A DNA stretch of 5,116 nucleotides, taken from the NCBI GenBank assembly GCA_023405565.1, contig JAEXXW010000328.1:1-5116 (forward strand), read 5' to 3'. Origin of the DNA: Pseudomonadota bacterium. GTDB taxonomy: Bacteria; Pseudomonadota; Alphaproteobacteria; Rhizobiales; Xanthobacteraceae. Within the stretch, counting starts at the first letter, position 1. Every line of letters begins with the position of its first letter. This document shows positions 1 to 3,474 of the stretch, one piece after another. The notes under the pieces were generated by a model, which saw only the letters and a program-made list of their open reading frames with translations, made no database searches and was not told the DNA's origin. Position numbers and translations under genes: made by a program.

Positions 1-37
1 AGCAAACCGCCGCCTTCAGCCACTCGGCCACGTCTCC
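1..37 (-). tRNA. tRNA-Ser (anticodon GCT), 5' half, cut by the window edge
   Basis: Read on the minus strand from position 37, the sequence opens with a seven-base acceptor strand GGAGACG, then TG. A D-arm of serine type follows (GCC stem, GAGTGGCTGAA loop, GGC), then G and the 5' anticodon-stem strand GCGGT, then TT and GCT. The last three bases fall at the window edge and form the anticodon GCT, which reads the serine codons AGC and AGU. The wording matches bacterial tRNA-Ser(GCU) closely. The 3' half, including the long variable arm, the T-arm and the CCA end, lies outside the window, so pairing of the acceptor and anticodon stems cannot be checked. It runs in the same direction as the Sel1-like gene 106 bases upstream, but probably has its own promoter. 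Confidence 0.88.
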
Positions 38-47
38 TGCGCAGATG

Positions 48-76
48 GATATGCCTAAGACCGGCGGGCCAAGCAA
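48..76 (-). promoter_or_regulatory. Candidate promoter of the tRNA-Ser gene
   Basis: On the minus strand TTGCTT (71-76) and CATATC (48-53) are separated by exactly 17 bases, and the second box ends 10 bases before the tRNA. That geometry suits a housekeeping sigma-70-type promoter with a leader of only a few bases. Both hexamers deviate from consensus, so the support is mainly position and spacing. Confidence 0.35.
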
Positions 77-111
77 CCTGAAAGGCGAGACGAAACGACT
101 TACACGCCGAT

Positions 112-131
112 AATTCGTGCCAATTCGTGCC
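112..131. repeat. Tandem duplication of a 10-base unit
   Basis: The ten bases AATTCGTGCC occur twice head to tail (112-121 and 122-131). They begin 13 bases past the stop codon of the Sel1-like gene, between it and the tRNA. No gene is affected. It looks like a slippage or small duplication event; no function is suggested. Confidence 0.7.
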
Positions 132-143
132 GCGCGCTTTTGC

Positions 144-413
144 CTACTGGGTCTTCAGCCAGTCGCGGGCGGCGCGCTGGGCGGCAGCAACGTCGGCGGG
201 CGACATATTCGCGGCAATCTCCTGCCGCAATTGCACCGCTTCCCTGCTGCCTTTCATCGCTGCGAGATTGAACCACTTATGTGCTGCAATCAGATCGGTC
301 TCGACCGCGTGGCCGACCGAATAGCGAATCCCGAGCTCGTAGAAGGTGTCGGCCGGCGACGGCCCCTGCCCCACATTATTCATATCGATGTGGGCCATTT
401 CAAAACGCGCCAT
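144..413 (-). CDS. Single-repeat Sel1-like (TPR-type) protein
   Basis: This encodes an 89-residue soluble protein with no signal peptide or membrane segment. Residues about 21-60 form one Sel1-like repeat: YELGIRYSVG, then a V-x2-D turn, then AAHKWFNLAAMKGSREA. These are the two helices of a TPR-related alpha/alpha hairpin that normally mediates protein contacts. A short charged helical tail (about 62-87) ends in ARDWLKTQ. Sel1 proteins usually carry several repeats, so this is a minimal member; small proteins like it are, from memory, common in Bradyrhizobium relatives, without known partners. I start at the ATG at 411-413, because AGGGG (420-424) lies six bases before it. An ATG two codons earlier (417-419) directly abuts that ribosome-binding site and is less likely. 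The leader holds two hairpins. The partner or pathway is unknown. Confidence 0.82.
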   Translation of the reverse strand: MARFEMAHIDMNNVGQGPSPADTFYELGIRYSVGHAVETDLIAAHKWFNLAAMKGSREAVQLRQEIAANMSPADVAAAQRAARDWLKTQ

Positions 414-433
414 GATCATCCCCTGTTTTGCTC

Positions 434-480
434 TCTGCCTTGATCGGCAGATGTTCTGTCCGACGACCCCCGTCAGACAG
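434..480 (-). promoter_or_regulatory. Two tandem hairpins in the leader of the Sel1-like gene
   Basis: On the minus strand CTGTCTGACG (471-480) pairs with CGTCGGACAG (456-465) across the loop GGGGT. The ten pairs include one G-U, which becomes a C/A mismatch on the other strand, so the minus strand is the better-folding RNA. Five bases downstream, TCTGCC (446-451) pairs with GGCAGA (434-439) across a six-base loop. The ribosome-binding site follows at 420-424. There is no T-run after either stem, so simple termination is unlikely. A role in mRNA stability or translation control is inference, and no known riboswitch class is recognised. Confidence 0.45.
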
Positions 481-578
481 GCGGATGATGTCCTGCAAAA
501 TTTGAATGGCAGTTTAAGCGTTTGGATGAATCGATTCTGAATGGAATCGCCTGTCGAAACGACCGCAATGCTCGAAGA

Positions 579-606
579 ATATCGAAAATACGGGCATTTT
601 TGATAT
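579..606. repeat. AT-rich inverted repeat upstream of the Sel1-like gene
   Basis: ATATCGAAAAT (579-589) and ATTTTTGATAT (596-606) form an 11-pair inverted repeat with one G-T pair and a six-base centre ACGGGC. It lies about 165 bases upstream of the Sel1-like start, between that gene and the terminator of the glutathione transferase gene. It could be an operator or part of a promoter region. A perfect 10-base palindrome GAATCGATTC (528-537) lies nearby. Confidence 0.4.
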
Positions 607-678
607 CGAAACAGGGATGCTCAGCGCGATGTTTACGCTCTGAACACCGTCAATGTTCTGCGAATGCTAACCCTCATG

Positions 679-710
679 AAAAGAGCGGCTCGCGATCCAT
701 GCGAACCGCT
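679..710 (-). terminator. Rho-independent terminator of the glutathione transferase gene
   Basis: On the minus strand AGCGGTTCGC (701-710) pairs with GCGAGCCGCT (684-693) across the seven-base loop ATGGATC, giving ten pairs with one G-U. The stem is followed at once by CTTTT (679-683). It starts about 55 bases after the stop codon of the upstream gene, which runs in the same direction. The T-run exists only on this strand, so it acts for the glutathione transferase gene and isolates it from the Sel1-like gene. Confidence 0.75.
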
Positions 711-764
711 TCCTCATCACCACGCGAGAGAGACAGAGCACACGTGAGAGTATGTGTCCGTGTG

Positions 765-1613
765 TCAGCCCGCGCGGGCCCGCTGCCGAAACAACAAAGC
801 CTGGACCTTTGGATCCTTCATATCGACCTTCGAGGCTTCCTCCACCCGCAGCTTCATGCCGCGCTGGACAGCCGGCCGCGCCAACACCGTATCGAGCCAG
901 CGCTTCAGATGCGGAAACTCGTTGATGTCTTGCCCCTGACGCTCCCAGCGCGAAGCCCATCCCACACATGCCATGTCGGCGATCGAATAGCGACCGGCCA
1001 GGAATGGGCGATCCTTCAGGCGCGTGTTCATCACACCAAAGAGACGATGGACTTCGTTCGTATAGCGGTCGATGGCATATTGCAGCTTCTCCGGCGCATA
1101 GATCCGGAAATGATGCGCCTGCCCGCCCATCGGACCGAGCCCTCCCATCTGCCACATCAGCCATTCTTCGACCTGCACGCGTTCGCGCTCATTGGCCGGA
1201 TAGAATTTGCCGGTCTTGCGGCCGAGATATTGCAGGATCGCACCTGACTCGAAGACCGAGATCGGCTTTCCGCCCGGTCCGTCGGGATCGACAATTGCCG
1301 GCATCCGATTGTTGGGCGCGATCGCCAGGAATTCCGGCTTGAACTGGTCGCCGGTCGAGATGTTGACCGGCTTCATGATGTACGGGAGCCCGCATTCCTC
1401 CAGCATGATCGAAATCTTCCAGCCATTCGGCGTCGGCCAGTAATACAGCTCGATCGGCCGCTGCTTGCGGCTTGCGACCGACTTCTTCGCCGATGTGGCG
1501 GCCGTAACCTTGCTCTTGCTGGCGGCTCGCACCGTTGCCTTGCGCGGCGACTTCACCTTGAAGCTGACTTTGGATCTGACCTTCGACTTCGATCCCACTG
1601 CTTTTCGCGCCAT
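765..1613 (-). CDS. YfcG/YghU-type (Nu-class) glutathione S-transferase family protein with basic N-terminal tail
   Basis: This 282-residue cytosolic protein is a probable glutathione-dependent disulfide reductase or oxidoreductase. Residues 1-51 are a tail rich in Lys, Arg, Ser, Ala and Val with no acidic residue. The thioredoxin-fold domain (about 53-136) has PTPNGWKI at 60-67, where Thr and Asn replace the usual catalytic Tyr/Ser/Cys in the Nu class. It also has NNRMPAIVD (101-109) and FESGAILQYL (121-130); in the family the Glu-Ser pair holds the glutathione gamma-glutamyl group. The helical domain carries MGGLGPMGGQAHHF (156-169) and YSIADMAC (209-216), closely resembling E. coli YfcG, which is about 215 residues long. 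I chose the ATG at 1611-1613 because GGAG (1620-1623) lies six bases before it. An in-frame GTG at 1644-1646 would add 11 residues. It appears monocistronic with its own terminator. The natural substrate is unknown. Confidence 0.9.
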   Translation of the reverse strand: MARKAVGSKSKVRSKVSFKVKSPRKATVRAASKSKVTAATSAKKSVASRKQRPIELYYWPTPNGWKISIMLEECGLPYIMKPVNISTGDQFKPEFLAIAPNNRMPAIVDPDGPGGKPISVFESGAILQYLGRKTGKFYPANERERVQVEEWLMWQMGGLGPMGGQAHHFRIYAPEKLQYAIDRYTNEVHRLFGVMNTRLKDRPFLAGRYSIADMACVGWASRWERQGQDINEFPHLKRWLDTVLARPAVQRGMKLRVEEASKVDMKDPKVQALLFRQRARAG

Positions 1614-1757
1614 CACTGTCTCCGCTGTCTCTTCGGTGACCGTCACCTAAAACCGCCCACGCCGCCGCGCAACCGGCGCTTCCGTATGGACCGCCTCCCG
1701 TCTGCGGCATAGTGTTCCCAATATGATGGGTTCTTTCATGCACATCGGGGAGCGACC

Positions 1758-2144
1758 ATGAGGAAGTCCGTTTTCAGTTTTCTGCCGGCCATCATCGTTG
1801 CGGTCGCTGTTGTGACCGCTACCGCCCTTCCCGCCGGTCCAGCCTTGGCGCAGACATCACCCTCAACGACGACAGACAAGCCAAAGGCCGAGAGCGGCAC
1901 TGCCAATCCGGACGTCAAGAAGACGGCCGCAGACGAACGGAAGGCGAAGCGAGCAGAAGCGCGCAAGGCCAAGGCTGACAAGCGCGCGGCGGCATCAGCC
2001 GGGCGCCGCGCCGCGCACGAACGTCAGAAGCAATGCGGTGCGGAGTGGAAAGAAGCGCGTGCCGCCGGAAAGATCGAAAAGGGAATGACCTGGCCGAAAT
2101 ACTGGAGCGCGTGCAACACACGCCTCAAGGCAAAGGCCACTTGA
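1758..2144 (+). CDS. Small exported Lys/Ala-rich protein of unknown function
   Basis: A 128-residue precursor. Residues 1-31 form a signal peptide: MRKS, a hydrophobic stretch at about 6-24, and PALA before Q32 as the likely cleavage site. The mature part starts with a Ser/Thr/Pro-rich linker (32-53). Then comes a highly charged Lys/Arg/Ala/Glu helix (about 54-90), likely a single long helix or coiled coil. The C-terminal block contains QCGAEWKEARAAG and GMTWPKYWSACNTRLK; Cys93 and Cys119 could form a disulfide in the periplasm, and Trp97, Trp112 and Trp116 look structural. I recall similar C-terminal blocks in hypothetical proteins of Bradyrhizobium relatives but no assigned role. The start is supported by GGGGAG (1747-1752), five bases before ATG. 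It is divergent from the glutathione transferase gene; I found no convincing promoter in the 144 bases between them. Confidence 0.8.
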   Translation: MRKSVFSFLPAIIVAVAVVTATALPAGPALAQTSPSTTTDKPKAESGTANPDVKKTAADERKAKRAEARKAKADKRAAASAGRRAAHERQKQCGAEWKEARAAGKIEKGMTWPKYWSACNTRLKAKAT

Positions 2145-2224
2145 AGAAAAAGATTTCGAGTTGGATCGGGCCTGAAACAAGGGTGCCCGAGAAACTTCAA
2201 AGTTAACAAATTCAAACAATCACA

Positions 2225-2252
2225 CGACCGATCACGGTCGTTAGCATATGCT
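2225..2252. repeat. Short hairpin followed by a 10-base palindrome
   Basis: CGACCG (2225-2230) and CGGTCG (2235-2240) are perfect reverse complements around the four-base loop ATCA. Two bases later comes the perfect palindrome AGCATATGCT (2243-2252). Both lie between the convergent exported-protein gene and basic microgene, just before the larger hairpin. They may help end transcription or mark a protein-binding site; no T-run follows. Confidence 0.4.
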
Positions 2253-2261
2253 GGAAAGACC

Positions 2262-2303
2262 GAGGGCGTCGGAGAGACCTGACAATGTCTCGCCGACGCC
2301 CTC
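2262..2303. terminator. Strong hairpin, probable bidirectional terminator between convergent genes
   Basis: GAGGGCGTCGG (2262-2272) pairs perfectly with CCGACGCCCTC (2293-2303). After one mismatch the stem continues with GAGAC/GTCTC to an eight-base loop CTGACAAT (2279-2286), giving 16 pairs in a 17-base stem. The plus strand continues CGTCATT and the minus strand GGTCTTTCC, so the T-run is weak either way, slightly better on the minus strand. Its place, 118 bases after the exported-protein gene and 89 bases after the convergent microgene, supports termination for one or both. Confidence 0.6.
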
Positions 2304-2391
2304 CGTCATTACATGAAGCCGGCGATGTCTCGCACGAGGGTGTCGCGCGGAAAACGTCGCCGGCCCTGTAACGTGGCCGAAAACGGCGCAA

Positions 2392-2475
2392 TTACTTCCG
2401 CTTCTTCGCGGCCTTGCGCTTCGTCTTCTTCGCGGTCTTCTTAGCCGCGGTCTTAGCCTTCTTACGCTTCGCCAT
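2392..2475 (-). CDS. 27-residue histone H1-tail-like Lys/Ala-rich microprotein
   Basis: The minus-strand frame runs from ATG (2473-2475) to TAA (2392-2394) and encodes 27 residues: 13 Lys, 3 Arg, 7 Ala, 3 Thr and Met. There is no acidic, hydrophobic or aromatic residue. It begins MAKRKKAK and ends AAKKRK, with AAKKTAKKTK in the middle. A good ribosome-binding site, GGAGGG (2480-2485), lies four bases before ATG. All 13 lysines use AAG, as expected for a translated gene in a GC-rich genome. The composition is that of histone H1 C-terminal tails and bacterial H1-like proteins, so binding to DNA or RNA by charge is plausible, with a disordered chain. I recall similar tiny Lys/Ala proteins in Bradyrhizobium relatives, unnamed. 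No promoter was recognised; a hairpin lies in its probable leader. A longer plus-strand reading frame over the same bases is its antisense shadow. Confidence 0.68.
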   Translation of the reverse strand: MAKRKKAKTAAKKTAKKTKRKAAKKRK

Positions 2476-2508
2476 TGTGCCCTCCAAGTTAGAGATGGCG
2501 CTATCGAA

Positions 2509-2534
2509 AGTGCACTCGCGAATCGAGGTGCACT
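2509..2534 (-). promoter_or_regulatory. Inverted repeat in the probable leader of the basic microgene
   Basis: AGTGCACTCG (2509-2518) and CGAGGTGCACT (2524-2534) are inverted copies with one bulged base and a five-base centre. GTGCAC is also itself a palindrome, so the site holds two copies of that word. It lies 34-59 bases upstream of the microgene ATG and could be an RNA hairpin in the leader or an operator at the promoter. No confident -35/-10 pair was found around it. Confidence 0.4.
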
Positions 2535-2705
2535 GGACTTCGATTACTACAGAACGCACAAAACAGCGACTCCACTTAACGAAACGTGTACTCGTGCGGG
2601 CGTTTTGGAGCCTGCGACCATGCGATGCGCATCACGTCACTGCATCTCGTGTCAACATCGCGCATGCATCATCGCGTGATCATCGACAACAAACACGACA
2701 TTGCA

Positions 2706-2721
2706 ATTCTATCGATAGAAT
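2706..2721. repeat. Perfect 16-base palindrome
   Basis: ATTCTATCGATAGAAT is its own reverse complement over 16 bases with no gap. It is the longest gapless palindrome I found and lies about 230 bases upstream of the microgene, in the lower-GC interval. It has the form of a site for a symmetric dimeric DNA-binding protein; the factor is unknown. Confidence 0.6.
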
Positions 2722-2746
2722 CGACATTCTCTGCATGTGCATCATG

Positions 2747-2766
2747 ATCGTCGCGTACGATTTTTT
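2747..2766 (+). terminator. Weak intrinsic-terminator-like hairpin with six T
   Basis: ATCGT (2747-2751) pairs with ACGAT (2757-2761) across CGCGT, and the T that ends the stem begins a run of six T (2761-2766). The run is unusual here and the layout is that of an intrinsic terminator on the plus strand, but a five-pair stem is weak. No plus-strand gene precedes it, so if real it would end a small RNA from the interval to its left. Confidence 0.25.
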
Positions 2767-2942
2767 GTATCGACATTCACCACAACGACCGCGGTTTCGA
2801 GACTTGCAATGTCAAGTCCGACGTCCCAAAGACGGGTCAAAAAATTTTTTTGGAAAACTCCGGAATCTGGGTCTTCGGCGACCTGAAACGATCCGAGATC
2901 GCACGAATCGCCATCTCTCGATTCGCTGCGATGCATCGGCGA

Positions 2943-2971
2943 AGTGATCGAAGGACAGCTTTGCGATCACT
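2943..2971. repeat. 8+8 base inverted repeat with 13-base spacer
   Basis: AGTGATCG (2943-2950) and CGATCACT (2964-2971) are perfect reverse complements separated by 13 bases. The centre-to-centre distance is 21 bases, two helical turns, which suits a dimeric DNA-binding protein. As RNA it would be a hairpin with a large loop. No gene start is close. Confidence 0.5.
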
Positions 2972-2991
2972 CGCAGACGCTCTTTGGAGAA

Positions 2992-3068
2992 CGTTCGAAC
3001 GACAAAACGAGCGTCTCCCCCTTCAATGCGATCAAGACACGTCGTCTGAACACGATCGAACACGTTCG
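2992..3068. repeat. Repeated CGAAC/GTTCG dyads
   Basis: A perfect palindrome CGTTCGAACG (2992-3001) is followed by a second dyad built from the same half-sites, CGAAC-AC-GTTCG (3057-3068). GAACACG also occurs as a direct repeat at 3048-3054 and 3058-3064, exactly 10 bases apart. The shared half-site hints at one DNA-binding factor, but the word is short and the region is generally rich in CGAA. Confidence 0.35.
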
Positions 3069-3342
3069 GCGTCACGGTGGAACGCTTATAAGAGATGTTG
3101 CTGACCCAAAACGGGACGATGTTTGCAATCCGAGACGGATTTTCCGGTTCTGAACACACGCAAACGACATGCGCATCGTTCAATCGCCTCTCCAACGGCG
3201 ATTACTCGCATCATTCAGGACAGAGTTTCGACGTCCACGACGCATCGAACGACGACCGGGGCCGCAAAAAATGCTCGCGCGAACTTCGTCATGCGCTTCA
3301 ACGGGATATCAGACCAAGTTTGACCAGATTTTCTGCGGCGGA

Positions 3343-3357
3343 GAGGATCGTATCCTC
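3343..3357. repeat. Short perfect hairpin GAGGAT/ATCCTC
   Basis: GAGGAT (3343-3348) and ATCCTC (3352-3357) are perfect reverse complements around the three-base loop CGT. It stands about 90 bases before the gatB-proximal hairpin in the gene-less interval. No T-run follows on either strand, so it is not a clear terminator. Confidence 0.4.
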
Positions 3358-3443
3358 GATCGAACCCGGTGTTGAACCGAAAACCACCGTTTATTTGCAG
3401 CAAGTCTGGCTCTCGCCAAGCATCATGCATGCACAGTTCGAGT

Positions 3444-3465
3444 GCTGGCGACAATAGTCGCCAGC
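3444..3465 (-). terminator. Hairpin just downstream of gatB, probable transcript end
   Basis: GCTGGCGAC (3444-3452) and GTCGCCAGC (3457-3465) form a perfect nine-pair stem with the four-base loop AATA. It starts nine bases past the gatB stop codon on the minus strand. No T-run follows in the gatB direction; the T-richer tail TTCTCTTG lies on the plus-strand side. It may therefore protect or define the 3' end of the gat mRNA rather than act as a textbook terminator. Confidence 0.55.
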
Positions 3466-3474
3466 TTCTCTTGC

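Larger units (their letters stand above)
2476..3443. other. Gene-less, lower-GC, dyad-rich interval
   Basis: About 970 bases without a gene I can support. Open frames of 60-180 codons exist on both strands, but none has a recognisable domain or a good ribosome-binding site. Their products, rich in Arg, Ser, Thr, His and Cys, look like translated noncoding DNA. Hand-counted GC over 2521-3420 is 465/900 (52%), against about 60-68% in sampled lines of gatB. The interval is full of ATCG/CGAT/CGAAC words and dyads: 2509-2534, 2624-2633, 2706-2721, 2801-2818, 2943-2971, 2992-3001, 3057-3068, 3085-3092 and 3343-3357. It may be regulatory DNA, an unrecognised RNA gene, or decayed or transferred DNA; I cannot tell which. 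Confidence 0.6.

Noticed and set aside
667..1164. Minus-strand 165-codon frame inside the glutathione transferase gene
   Set aside because: It overlaps the same gene in another frame and runs across its terminator; the product shows no family features.
522..1247. Plus-strand 241-codon open frame
   Set aside because: It runs antisense to the glutathione transferase gene, whose domain motifs are unmistakable, and has no recognisable domain.
1461..1613. Basic N-terminal tail as a secretion or Tat signal
   Set aside because: It has no hydrophobic core and no twin-arginine motif followed by one; it is hydrophilic throughout.
1614..1646. Eleven-residue longer start (GTG) for the glutathione transferase
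   Set aside because: The ATG at 1611-1613 has GGAG at ideal spacing, whereas the GTG has only AGG touching it.
1189..1743. Minus-strand 184-codon frame with an ATG upstream of the glutathione transferase start
   Set aside because: It is an out-of-frame shadow of the N-terminal half of that gene; the product is low-complexity Gly/Ala/Arg without a domain.
2414..2947. Plus-strand 177-codon frame with a hydrophobic start resembling a signal peptide
   Set aside because: The hydrophobic start arises from reading the Lys-rich microgene on the opposite strand (AAG read as CTT). The rest has no domain and crosses noncoding dyads.
3081..3113. TATAAG (within CTTATAAG) as a promoter -10 box
   Set aside because: No acceptable -35 hexamer lies at 16-18 bases on either strand, and no gene follows at a fitting distance.
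2812..3195. Minus-strand 127-codon frame in the gene-less interval
   Set aside because: No ribosome-binding site stands out, there is no known motif and the composition is that of random translation. It is kept only as a possibility for a BLASTX check.
3095..3457. Plus-strand 120-codon frame
   Set aside because: No domain and no convincing start signal; it runs into the hairpin downstream of gatB.
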